In this document: positions 61,001-64,000 of the stretch, piece by piece | How the letters are laid out: each line of letters starts with the position of its first letter | Position numbering within the stretch: position 1 is the stretch's first letter | NCBI GenBank assembly: GCA_934045075.1 | Contig: OW203723.1 | Span: 23,959,615-24,023,614, forward strand | DNA length: 64,000 bases | Origin: Yponomeuta sedellus | Lineage: Eukaryota > Arthropoda > Insecta > Lepidoptera > Yponomeutidae | Direction of reading: 5' to 3' | Program-made: the position numbers and the translations under genes | Notes under the pieces: model-generated | What the model saw: the letters and a program-made list of their open reading frames with translations, nothing else | The model's database searches: none | Told to the model about the DNA's origin: nothing

Positions 61001-62170
61001 TTCCTACTATGACGGTCTCGGGTTCGATCACCGGATGGGTCAAACTAGGAAATGAACTTGTCTAGTTTGTCTCGGATCTTGGATGTTTTCTATGTATTAA
61101 ATGTATCGCTAAGTTAGCACCTATAACACAAGTCATTTACTTGTACATACTTAGTATAGGGCTAACGAGATCTGTGTATTATGTCCATGAATATTTATTA
61201 TACAGGAAGAGACCCGTGCCCCAACAGTGGGGACATATAAAGGGTTGATATCGAGGTTTATCGTACTTGCCAGCTGTACAACCCTCTCCCTTCCCCGCGC
61301 AGGTCCTGCAGGCCCCCAACGAGTTCGAGCTGGACGTGCGCACACATCTGGAGTTGGCGGAGCGCTGCCTGTTCGCGCATGAAGGCACGGGGCAGCTCGA
61401 CAAGGCCTGCGACCTGCTCGGCTCCGTCATGAAGGAGAGGTCAGTGTGGGGAGCCGGGGATGAGCTACGCTGTTCAAAGGACTGCGTGGGTGGTGTGAGA
61501 CAGGAGAGGCCTATGGCTAAAAGTTGGATCTGTTTATGTGCTGGTCGATGTAGATCCTATCCTATTGGACATTTAACTTACATATTTAAGTTTTTCATGT
61601 CTCAAAACGTATGGCGTACAATAAAGAGTATTAATCGAGCTAGGCTAACATTTACCAACCTCTTAATTCTGCTTGATGCCTTTTTAAGACGTCTTTTTTT
61701 GACTGAGTGAATAGTAATTGTTTTTCACTCGTTAGAGTCTGAAAAATTAATAATATATCAATTTTCTCTTTGATTATTCGTATACATTGTTCGTTAAGTT
61801 TCAAGTGATGACAACTCACCCACACTTTAATCATTCGATTTGTTGTACGCTCCCATCCCGTCCAGTACAAAAAGAACGCCCCTACAATACGTCTTTCAGT
61901 AGCCTCTCCAAAGACCGAGCTTTAACAGTAGAGTCGTCTGGCACTGGTGCCCCGTTTACCCGGCTCCCCTTTTTGCAGCGACGGCAGCATCCCGGCGGCG
62001 GAGCTGGTGCGGCGGCTGGGCGCGCTGGAGCGGCTGCTGGCGGCGTGCGGCGCGGCGTGGTGGCGCGGCGCGCAGCTGCCGCTGGCCGCGCTGCACGCGC
62101 AGCGCCGGGACAAGCGCGCCGCCGCCAGGACGCTGACCGGCATGGCGCGCCGCCGCAGCGCTCACGACAG
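31034..62170 (+). CDS. NBAS: NBAS, ER-Golgi tethering subunit, 5' part
   Basis: Twenty plus-strand exons: 31034-31105, 31242-31339, 38273-38406, 40624-40757, 42047-42141, 42824-42995, 43729-43887, 44833-45057, 45644-45880, 46421-46618, 48293-48418, 48839-48962, 50017-50159, 55295-55454, 56080-56218, 57564-57656, 58806-59034, 59806-59958, 61303-61439, 61979-62170. Together 3020 nt, phase-consistent, 1006 codons; the rest lies right of the window. NBAS joins RINT1 and ZW10 in the complex tethering Golgi-to-ER vesicles and is implicated in nonsense-mediated decay. Exons 1-9 give the N-terminal beta-propeller (SILHELYVYSEW, KWHIALGDEGKVIAILTDN, ISPAGTKLVCLHHTGDITIW); exons 10-20 the Sec39-type helical region (STTPEELFSRK, YVIPFLKRCEKMTP). 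Intron 2 holds a BEL/Pao element. Confidence 0.95.
31558..31632 (+). repeat. tRNA-like repeat, cut by the BEL/Pao element
   Basis: Core block and the start of the antisense tRNA-like domain (to CTATCCGTAC), ending exactly at the BEL/Pao 5' LTR. Confidence 0.8.
31633..31773 (+). repeat. BEL/Pao 5' LTR
   Basis: 141 bp, no difference seen from the 3' LTR by eye. Short for this superfamily. Confidence 0.9.
31828..32409 (+). CDS. BEL/Pao gag, N-terminal part
   Basis: Starts MQCVFSEKKFDMRRSKR and contains a long charged coiled-coil segment (about residues 55-92, rich in Glu, Lys, Arg and Gln), as in the N-terminus of Pao gag. The authentic frame ends at 32409, where a MITE begins; a spurious tail runs into the MITE to the stop at 32463. 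Confidence 0.85.
32410..32714. mobile_element. 305-bp MITE inside gag, copy 1
   Basis: Ends are imperfect inverses (AGTGCTGAGTGCGAGTTT and AAACTCGCACTAAGCACT); CTG occurs at 32407-32409 and 32715-32717 as the 3-bp duplication. Element plus duplication is 308 bp, which shifts the gag frame; without it the two gag frames are continuous. Second and third copies are at 39477 and 58404. Confidence 0.92.
32718..36473 (+). CDS. BEL/Pao gag C-part, protease, RT, RNase H
   Basis: The frame resumes after the MITE (first Met at 32748) and stays open to UGA at 36471-36473. Order: capsid region with LARLQRCLQGEAWEAV; Cys/His knuckles (CVFCSEVSHTIKTC, CFRCLSSAHRRDRC, CSVCNMSGHHALLH); aspartic protease around YALLDEGSTVTLI, where DEG replaces the usual DSG/DTG; Pao reverse transcriptase with ITGDIREMFMQVK and YVDDYLDS; RNase H with VFVDASEEAYACV; and the first half of the integrase zinc domain (HRKLGHNN). 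The UGA separates this from CVTC. An element of this age could still be copied in trans. Confidence 0.9.
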   Translation, partial: PTFSGDALDWLRFKNAYDVTTRVGRYSEEENLARLQRCLQGEAWEAVAARLIATTSASDVMKILEMRFGRSDLVLGRLIAEMKRVPKLTGMRSEVVILATKVDNCVASIQSAGNIGYLHSPELMSEILKKLTVPMFFRWLDFSKGIGPTQPQLTWLAKYLMSEAQEICKRGMIEPPLKGNKHVSSFKPRTLLTTNEMEECDKTDSGTMLRDTCVTTNAIPSYKRDEISCVFCSEVSHTIKTCPKFKVELIDKRWEWVIKHRLCFRCLSSAHRRDRCKSKKKCSVCNMSGHHALLHKDKPKTENRVPEREEGETSANVWSTQKKKVHLKVLPVKIEGPAGTLSTYALLDEGSTVTLIEKKMADQIGATGPEVGLSLQGAVSGGNEMSSRVVSLMVRTSEGVHRLDRVRTVEKLTLPSCRVSKTELSYEHLKDIPLVEFEGKPTLLIGQDNWHLIVSREVRERKKNEPVASRTLLGWVLHGFSSSITERKFETSCHLYDDDEMHTYIQDYFRLDSIGIKYQDVQRYSPYEHRALHILDTKSKKIGDRWETGLLWKSDDVEFPNNRRNAEIRLRTIEKIMDSDASFAVDYTKQVQNMLEKNYAEEVPGVPSGRVWFLPHFGVRNPNKPGKLRLVHDAKAETKGVSLNTELLAGPDLLNSLVGVLLRFREHEVAITGDIREMFMQVKIAKEDQNAQCFLWRGMDRINPPRIFRMTSMIFGAKSSPCTATYILRRNAEDFAVTHPRAVEAVNRRHYVDDYLDSVKTEEEAAQLLKDVSMIHKAGGFEIRGWVSNRPSILPQSTKNDTVSLLQHSSEVERTLGMNWKPESDTLGFDLSLKKVDKRVVDCLTNPTKREILKVVMSVFDPLGLICPFIIKAKIFLQELWRGGKNWDEQIDDMMAQRWFQWVNNLKKLEGFSVPRFYGFTEDDNMQLHVFVDASEEAYACVVYLCKNGQVSFIIGKCRVAPLKAATIPRLELQAALMGARLGNTVVKEQSLVVQKRYFWTDSKIVWYWINNNPRKNKVFISNRLSEIDQLTKPHEWRWLPGKINVADEATRAKDNVSDRWLSGPDFLRLPEENWPQMMPEPEMEASEMEQEDVAQINEEQKLISVERFSNWRRLVRSLCYVLLFIEKYCRKKSIELIVTPDLEQLAEKLVIKQAQQEMFQHEITALKRKENLKSHSKLLKLNPELNVDGLLVAKSRLEFSTDLPEEIRRPIVLDARHIVARLIIEYYHRKLGHNNVETLYNELRQRFYMF
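36486..37505 (+). CDS. BEL/Pao integrase part
   Basis: Same frame as the upstream polyprotein, separated only by the UGA at 36471. Contains CVTCKAKRC (second half of the HHCC zinc finger), then the catalytic core with CGLDLFGP, HSDNGTNF and GGVWERLVRSVK (D, D and E), and a basic C-terminal domain. Integrase inserts the element DNA and makes the 5-bp duplication seen here. Confidence 0.88.
   Translation: MRAMINSCVTCKAKRCKPAQPMMGALPEFRLQQRCRPFTYCGLDLFGPMMVAIGRRREKRWGVIFTCFSTRAVHLELAASLSMDSAILAIRRMAARRGFPKQIHSDNGTNFRSADKELRKAIRDLLSDRQMAQNVNGLGVKWTFNPPEVPHMGGVWERLVRSVKTALSSTLLTQTPREEVLLTLLIEAENIVNSRPLTHVSLDISDEEGLTPNHFLIGSSNPLPCPGVFSDEDLHLRKQWRLAQRLVDRFWSRWVREYLPSLQARSRWTNDVGSPVRVGDIVLVADKGSPRNVWPRGKVVTVSPGRDGRVRSAEIATKGNVIRRPANRLVVLVSRPNEE
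37528..37668 (+). repeat. BEL/Pao 3' LTR
   Basis: 141 bp, equal to 31633-31773, followed by the duplicated CGTAC. Confidence 0.9.
37736..37925 (+). repeat. tRNA-derived SINE, fourth family
   Basis: Head TTCTAGCGGTTAACATGC (A-box-like) and GGTTGTGGGTTCGATTTCC (B-box-like), then an unrelated body with ATCTGATGAGTGATGATG and a TTTTG-rich end. In NBAS intron 2. Single copy in the window. Confidence 0.6.
38808..38955. repeat. tRNA-like repeat, internally deleted
   Basis: The leading block runs directly into the sense-strand tRNA-like domain (GCTCAATTGGTAGAGCGC ... GGGTTCGAATCCCGG) and then an inverted block. The domain here is on plus. Confidence 0.82.
38982..39212 (+). pseudogene. LINE ORF2 C-terminal fragment
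   Basis: An open frame of 76 codons ends in TAG with RWRWTGHIPETEKWTKRI, KRWEDDLPPNF, ATWKNIEEAYVERQ. This is the C-terminal pattern of RTE/CR1-type LINE proteins; 5'-truncated. Starts a few bases after the preceding repeat. Confidence 0.8.
39477..40275. mobile_element. 305-bp MITE family, copy 2, interrupted
   Basis: Ends AGTGCTTAGTGCGAGTTT and its inverse, flanked by TTG and CTG. The body matches copy 1 except that a 486-bp hAT-type element with its 8-bp duplication sits inside. Confidence 0.9.
39643..40128. mobile_element. hAT-type element nested in the MITE
   Basis: GTGTTCAC flanks it at 39635-39642 and 40129-40136. The ends TAGGCGTGATCGTTG and, inverted, TAGGAGTGGGTCGTTG are imperfect TIRs; the 8-bp duplication fits hAT. 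A frame on minus is open but resembles nothing known. Confidence 0.88.
40276..40610 (+). repeat. 5S-type SINE copy, second subfamily
   Basis: GGTTAAGCAACATAGGGCGCG near 40300 matches the middle of insect 5S rRNA. The body matches other copies, but the tail reads GCCTCTGGGTGGGGACATAA. It ends 14 bp before NBAS exon 4. Confidence 0.85.
40772..40838. repeat. snapback, about 32-bp arms, 4-nt loop
   Basis: A-rich start then ATCTTTGCCCTTCGCATCTA, followed after CCCT by the near-exact inverse. Begins 14 bp downstream of the NBAS exon 4 donor. Confidence 0.9.
40910..41115 (+). mobile_element. short Helitron-like element
   Basis: A|TCGCACTAGTATTATAAAG at the left and CACAGCTAG|T at the right; contains GGCGAAAGTTTGTGAG and GGAGAGATTTTAATAAAATT. 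206 bp, non-coding, in NBAS intron 4. Confidence 0.8.
41435..41610 (-). repeat. 5S-type SINE, 5' half
   Basis: On minus it contains AAGCAACAACAGGCGCGGTC and a GGATGGGTGACCGTCCCG word, matching the 5S rRNA internal promoter region. Confidence 0.85.
42203..42425 (+). repeat. SINE with RTE-type 3' tail
   Basis: CCCGCGGGTGTCGTAAAAGG head, GCGATCCCCAACCCGCATGC middle, and a tail AGCAGTGGACTAATATAGCC equal to the end of the RTE ORF at 44608. Other copies are at 43391-43520 (minus), 47789-48244 and 52530-52725. Confidence 0.8.
42824..42995 (+). CDS. NBAS: NBAS exon 6
   Basis: Codes NWEVLIVTFDGKLRGYLVS and AVAYSTAHSLLYVAGLPLGK, a beta-propeller blade. Its 3' half has two decayed copies in the following intron (43088-43145 and 43338-43382). 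Confidence 0.93.
42996..43255. repeat. GA/GTGA-rich simple sequence with exon 6 copy
   Basis: (GA)n, (TG)n and (GTGAGTGA)n tracts follow the exon 6 donor. Embedded at 43088-43145 is GGTTTGCGAGCGAAGCGGGT...CTATACCACTGCATATTCGC, a decayed copy of exon 6 sequence. Confidence 0.8.
43289..43337. repeat. hairpin, 22-bp arms, one mismatch
   Basis: GCGTGGGGACTGGGCTGCCA... folds on its inverse with a 5-nt loop; the right arm leads straight into the second decayed exon 6 copy. Confidence 0.85.
43391..43520 (-). repeat. SINE with RTE tail, partial
   Basis: Inverse of the 42203 family: TTCAGGCTATATTAGTCCAC at the left through GGGCATGCGGGTTGGGGATC. Confidence 0.8.
44005..44130 (+). repeat. LINE 3' tail with TCTA repeat
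   Basis: GGTTGTCTGGAAGGAATTAC, GGCCGCCACTTGTACTG and CAATAAAGAATATTC, then (TCTA)n. The end forms a palindrome with the following AATAGATAGAATATT (to about 44155). Related tails at 49724-49828 and 60358-60465. Confidence 0.7.
44170..44230 (+). mobile_element. Helitron-like 5' fragment
   Basis: ATATATAAAAGTCTCGTGTC and GTGTTTGTTAT match the 5' end of the element at 15832. No 3' end found. Confidence 0.45.
44330..44608 (+). pseudogene. RTE-type LINE ORF C-terminus
   Basis: Contains LKWQWAGHISRRT, then after a frameshift RWSKRVLEWRPRLGKRSVGR, PPTRWDDDL, CWMRQAEDRALWRPLGEGYV and QQWTSIA before TGA at 44606. This is the characteristic C-terminus of RTE polyproteins. Its last 60 bp are shared with the SINE family at 42203. 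In NBAS intron 7. Confidence 0.85.
45644..45880 (+). CDS. NBAS: NBAS exon 9, with Gly/Ala expansion
   Basis: 79 codons, phase 0 to 0. Between MCNRLAG and AWLRGAPRV lies a run of about 28 residues made almost only of Gly and Ala, coded by imperfect GGCGGGGGT/GGCGCCGCG repeats. The flanking DLIVSRFNGCVSVCGVDD and GALVALECEH fit the propeller. The family has no such insert that I recall, so it is probably a loop expansion. Donor GTGAGT. Confidence 0.9.
47093..47545. repeat. tRNA-like repeat, inverted pair
   Basis: A unit with the antisense tRNA-like domain (about 47163-47237) and full tail is followed by an inverted unit from about 47383 with the domain on plus (47443-47515), ending in TAGCCTCTAAATAGGTTTTT. 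The two halves are nearly identical. Confidence 0.88.
47789..48244 (+). repeat. RTE-tailed SINE split by a tRNA-SINE
   Basis: The SINE head and middle (47789-47930) and its RTE-like tail (48171-48244) are separated by a complete tRNA-derived SINE at 47932-48165. Confidence 0.8.
47932..48165 (+). repeat. tRNA-derived SINE, near-complete
   Basis: Head CCTCGGTGGCGCAACGGTTT with B-box GGTCTCGGGTTCGATCACC, body with TCTATCGTCGACTTAGCACC, tail ATATGTCCATGAATATTTAT. Sets the reference for copies at 2055, 2870 and 61013. Confidence 0.82.
48655..48745. repeat. dispersed repeat, inverted partner of 1259
   Basis: Matches the reverse complement of 1259-1350. In NBAS intron 11. Confidence 0.7.
48963..50016. 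other. NBAS intron 12
   Basis: Holds a LINE 3' tail at 49724-49828 (GGTTGTCTGGAAGAGATCGC ... ACAATAAAGAGTTC with TCTAA repeats). The remainder, including the GC-richer 49060-49210, was not recognised. Confidence 0.5.
50254..50345 (+). pseudogene. LINE C-terminal fragment (CR1/Jockey type)
   Basis: Reads RWKKLPETVTSAPSVNSFKN then RLDKHF, the W..LP..V..A.S...FK..LD pattern at the C-terminus of CR1/Jockey-type LINE proteins. Isolated fragment in NBAS intron 13. Confidence 0.65.
51861..52396. mobile_element. TIR element, about 535 bp
   Basis: Ends starting TAGAGATCGGATAAT are imperfect inverted repeats extending about 50 bp (GATGCATATTTACCTAAAGT vs GATGCGTATTTGCCTAAAGT). ATAAT flanks both sides as a possible duplication. 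Non-coding. Confidence 0.75.
52530..52725 (+). repeat. RTE-tailed SINE copy
   Basis: AAGGGACATAAACCGGGGGG through GCAGTGGCCTAATATAGCC. Confidence 0.8.
52985..53190 (-). repeat. 5S-type SINE, 3' part
   Basis: Antisense tail and body through GGCACCGACGGCTTAACGTG; the 5S-like head is missing. A second tail fragment on plus is at 53395-53480. Confidence 0.75.
53560..53790 (-). repeat. tRNA-derived SINE, second family
   Basis: Inverse of 3225-3450, with GGATTCGAAGCCACGACC and the TGCTACCACC-type head on minus. Confidence 0.7.
53849..54220. repeat. tRNA-like repeat with direct terminal blocks and 12-bp duplication
   Basis: The leading block (GATTATATTCTTTTTAATGC ...) opens and closes the unit as a direct repeat of about 70 bp, with the antisense tRNA-like domain and tail between. 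ATGTAGTTAGAT is found on both sides. The closing copy is altered (GTGCTGAGG, CATATTTAGAGG). Confidence 0.85.
54248..55303 (+). repeat. 44-bp minisatellite carrying 3' splice sites
   Basis: Exactly 24 units of 44 bp (TAACTGCGCCTGTTGATCAA, CGGCCGTATTCCCAG, then GCCATATTG or GCCATTTTG). The last unit supplies the AG and first nine bases of NBAS exon 14. Every earlier unit has the same AG|GCC but reads into TAA in the exon frame. Variation is nearly confined to one A/T site in the GCCAT.TTG end; its pattern shows higher-order periods of six units then four units. Confidence 0.97.
55295..55454 (+). CDS. NBAS: NBAS exon 14
   Basis: 53 codons and 1 nt: AILRSEKSTYAKDEYDRL ... SVPMKL. Exon 13 ends in phase 0, so only the AG at 55293-55294, in the last minisatellite unit, keeps the frame open. 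Donor GTAAGT. Confidence 0.93.
55499..55672. repeat. tRNA-like repeat, short snapback
   Basis: Core block and partial tRNA-like domain fold directly on their inverse (CTGGCTATCCAGAGG at the centre), then TTAGCACGGGTAAGTGC. Confidence 0.85.
55815..56025 (+). repeat. intron 14 segment shared with intron 16
   Basis: GATGTCTGGATTTAAAGC, CAATGCATGAGTTCT and TCTTGAAATGGACGCCTA recur in order at about 57918-58045 with substitutions and indels. Confidence 0.7.
56255..56545 (-). repeat. tRNA-derived SINE, second family
   Basis: Inverse copy with GGATTCGAACCCACGAAC (B box) and CTCTGCCACCACCGCTCT (head). In NBAS intron 15. Confidence 0.75.
56546..57563. other. rest of NBAS intron 15
   Basis: Contains the repeat fragment at 56637-56712 paired with 1385-1447; the remainder is AT-rich with no recognised element or exon. 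Confidence 0.4.
58205..58290 (+). promoter_or_regulatory. heat-shock-type promoter module in NBAS intron 16
   Basis: GAACGTTCGAGAA at 58205-58217 is a perfect nGAAnnTTCnnGAAn heat-shock element. TATAAATA follows at 58232 and TCAGTT at 58260, placing an initiator A about 30 bp after the TATA start. A GC-rich 5'-leader-like segment continues to about 58403, where MITE copy 3 interrupts it. No ORF follows. It could be a fragment of an hsp70-like gene or of an LTR. Confidence 0.6.
58404..58708. mobile_element. 305-bp MITE family, copy 3
   Basis: Same length as copy 1; CAG at 58401-58403 and 58709-58711. Ends AGTGCTTAGTGCGAGTTT and the inverse with one change. Confidence 0.92.
59355..59725 (+). 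repeat. 5S-type SINE, best preserved copy
   Basis: GGGTTAAGCAACAGCAGGCG and GGTGCTGGATGGGTGACCAT match the 5S rRNA internal control region (GTTAAGCAAC, GGATGGGTGACC). They are followed by the CTTCCGTGCTTCGCAAGGCA body, the CGGACTTGGCCCCTGTGGTG segment and the CCCAGCAGTGGGGACAT tail. Confidence 0.88.
59993..60190 (+). repeat. 5S-type SINE, second subfamily, 5'-truncated
   Basis: GATGGCAGTCGTTAAGCCAA to GTGCCCCTCGGTGGGGACAT, with ATGATGAT at its end. Confidence 0.8.
60254..60700 (+). repeat. decayed copies of the exon 19 acceptor junction
   Basis: At least three tandem, diverged copies of the 61262-61345 junction. Each has GTCTCCCTTCCTCGCGCAA-type tract and AG-like site, TTCTGCAG, CCAACGAGTTTAAACT and GATCGCCCGTTCTC-like ends. 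A LINE tail (60358-60465) lies inside the series. Confidence 0.75.
60705..61240 (+). repeat. 5S-type SINE split by a tRNA-SINE
   Basis: 5S-type copy from GCTCGTGGCCTAGCGGAACC to GCCTAACCTTCCTACTATG (61012), then the tRNA-SINE 3' two-thirds (61013-61203), then the expected tail GAAGAGACCCGTGCCCCAAC. Confidence 0.8.
61303..61439 (+). CDS. NBAS: NBAS exon 19
   Basis: VLQAPNEFELDVRTHLELAE ... LLGSVMKE plus 2 nt, in the Sec39-type region. Acceptor CCCCGCGCAG, donor GTCAGT. Confidence 0.92.
61979..62170 (+). CDS. NBAS: NBAS exon 20
   Basis: Acceptor TTTTTGCAG; codes DGSIPAAELVRRLGALERLL ... RTLTGMARRRSAHD plus AG, in phase with exon 19. The first possible donor is GTATGC at 62171. The last 50 nt are the start of the 86-bp array, so up to 20 further identical or near-identical donors follow. 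Confidence 0.9.
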
Positions 62171-63896
62171 GTATGCGAGCACGCGCAGCGCCGGGAACCT
62201 CAGTCCGCCGCCAGGACGCTCACCGGCATGGCGCGCCGCCGCAGCGCTCACGACAGGTATGCGAGCACGCGCAGCGCCGGGAACCTCAGTCCGCCGCCAG
62301 GACGCTCACCGGCATGGCGCGCCGCCGCAGCGCTCACGACAGGTATGCGAGCACGCGCAGCGCCGGGAACCTCAGTCCGCCGCCAGGACGCTCACCGGCA
62401 TGGCGCGCCGCCGCAGCGCTCACGACAGGTATGCGAGCACGCGCAGCGCCGGGAACCTCAGTCCGCCGCCAGGACGCTCACCGGCATGGCGCGCCGCCGC
62501 AGCGCTCACGACAGGTATGCGAGCACGCGCAGCGCCGGGAACCTCAGTCCGCCGCCAGGACGCTCACCGGCATGGCGCGCCGCCGCAGCGCTCACGACAG
62601 GTATGCGAGCACGCGCAGCGCCGGGAACCTCAGTCCGCCGCCAGGACGCTCACCGGCATGGCGCGCCGCCGCAGCGCTCACGACAGGTATGCGAGCACGC
62701 GCAGCGCCGGGAACCTCAGTCCGCCGCCAGGACGCTCACCGGCATGGCGCGCCGCCGCAGCGCTCACGACAGGTATGCGAGCACGCGCAGCGCCGGGAAC
62801 CTCAGTCCGCCGCCAGGACGCTCACCGGCATGGCGCGCCGCCGCAGCGCTCACGACAGGTATGCGAGCACGCGCAGCGCCGGGAACCTCAGTCCGCCGCC
62901 AGGACGCTCACCGGCATGGCGCGCCGCCGCAGCGCTCACGACAGGTATGCGAGCACGCGCAGCGCCGGGAACCTCAGTCCGCCGCCAGGACGCTCACCGG
63001 CATGGCGCGCCGCCGCAGCGCTCACGACAGGTATGCGAGCACGCGCAGCGCCGGGAACCTCAGTCCGCCGCCAGGACGCTCACCGGCATGGCGCGCCGCC
63101 GCAGCGCTCACGACAGGTATGCGAGCACGCGCAGCGCCGGGAACCTCAGTCCGCCGCCAGGACGCTCACCGGCATGGCGCGCCGCCGCAGCGCTCACGAC
63201 AGGTATGCGAGCACGCGCAGCGCCGGGAACCTCAGTCCGCCGCCAGGACGCTCACCGGCATGGCGCGCCGCCGCAGCGCTCACGACAGGTATGCGAGCAC
63301 GCGCAGCGCCGGGAACCTCAGTCCGCCGCCAGGACGCTCACCGGCATGGCGCGCCGCCGCAGCGCTCACGACAGGTATGCGAGCACGCGCAGCGCCGGGA
63401 ACCTCAGTCCGCCGCCAGGACGCTCACCGGCATGGCGCGCCGCCGCAGCGCTCACGACAGGTATGCGAGCACGCGCAGCGCCGGGAACCTCAGTCCGCCG
63501 CCAGGACGCTCACCGGCATGGCGCGCCGCCGCAGCGCTCACGACAGGTATGCGAGCACGCGCAGCGCCGGGAACCTCAGTCCGCCGCCAGGACGCTCACC
63601 GGCATGGCGCGCCGCCGCAGCGCTCACGACAGGTATGCGAGCACGCGCAGCGCCGGGAACCTCAGTCCGCCGCCAGGACGCTCACCGGCATGGCGCGCCG
63701 CCGCAGCGCTCACGACAGGTATGCGAGCACGCGCAGCGCCGGGAACCTCAGTCCGCCGCCAGGACGCTCACCGGCATGGCGCGCCGCCGCAGCGCTTACG
63801 ACAGGTATGCGAGCACGCGCAGCGCCGGGAACCTCAGTCCGCCGCCAGGACGCTCACCGGCATGGCGCGCCGCCGCAGCGCTCACGAAAGGTATAC
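62121..63896 (+). repeat. 86-bp minisatellite carrying 5' splice sites
   Basis: Twenty full 86-bp units from 62121 and a partial 21st from 63841. Each holds the last 50 nt of NBAS exon 20 (GCCGCCAGGACGCTCACCGG ... CACGACAG), then GTATGC and 36 nt of intron. Units are nearly identical; unit 1 has CTGACC for CTCACC, unit 20 has GCTTACG, and the last has CACGAAAG|GTATAC. All three plus frames are free of stops through the array. Confidence 0.97.
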
Positions 63897-64000
63897 GGGC
63901 CGCAGAGACCCCGCGCTTAGCTACAGCTCGGCGTTTCACGTTGTAACGGTGCACCACCTCTTTACACAATTTTTTAATATTTCTTTTTCTCTATCACTTT

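Noticed and set aside
61787..63946. Open frames of 719 and 657 codons across the 86-bp array as proteins
   Set aside because: They exist because the repeat unit lacks stops in all three frames. Only the part up to 62170 fits NBAS exon 20.

Overview
The window reads as nuclear DNA of an insect, most likely a moth or butterfly. Conserved metazoan genes are split into many short exons by introns packed with mobile elements. The repeats are of types familiar from Lepidoptera: 5S-rRNA-derived and tRNA-derived SINEs, short Helitron-like elements with A|TC...CTAG|T ends, RTE-type LINE tails, mariner and BEL/Pao. Species cannot be fixed from sequence alone. Exon models were built by hand from reading frame, splice dinucleotides, intron phase and remembered family sequences; no alignment was run.

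Five recognisable host genes are present. (1) RPN2 (ribophorin II, oligosaccharyltransferase subunit), minus strand, exons at 1675-5018; it runs off the left edge. (2) ATP5MG (ATP synthase subunit g), plus strand, two exons, 7278-7814, complete. (3) DAP3/mRpS29 (GTP-binding mitochondrial small-subunit ribosomal protein), minus strand, eight exons, 18696-8661, 371 codons, complete. (4) URI1 (unconventional prefoldin), minus strand, four exons, 30090-27799, 474 codons, complete. (5) NBAS (ER-Golgi tethering subunit, also linked to nonsense-mediated decay), plus strand, from 31034 beyond the right edge; twenty exons, 1006 codons and 2 nt, are in the window and every exon joins in phase. A short THAP-domain gene or fragment lies at 25916-26249 (minus). 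URI1 and NBAS are divergent with about 0.94 kb between start codons.

Mobile elements by region: a mariner with two nonsense codons (123-1172); a family of repeats carrying a tRNA-like domain at about a dozen sites; a Helitron-like element enclosing a long-TIR element with a SWIM-motif remnant (15832-16914); a LINE with two long open ORFs and RNase H just upstream of DAP3 (about 18974-24320); a hAT-type MITE with 8-bp duplications (25360-25674); and a BEL/Pao element with identical 141-bp LTRs and a 5-bp duplication in NBAS intron 2 (31633-37668), its gag split by a 305-bp MITE. Two more copies of that MITE occur, one itself split by a hAT-type element. NBAS introns also hold 5S-SINEs, RTE-tailed SINEs and LINE tails.

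The most unusual feature is in NBAS. Splice junctions have been duplicated repeatedly. The 3' splice site of exon 14 lies in 24 exact 44-bp units (54248-55303), each with AG and the first exon bases. The 5' splice site of exon 20 lies in 86-bp units (62121-63896, 20 full and one partial), each with the same GT donor. Decayed copies of the exon 19 acceptor junction lie in intron 18 and of exon 6 in intron 6. Intron 16 also holds a compact heat-shock-type promoter (HSE, TATA and initiator at correct spacing).
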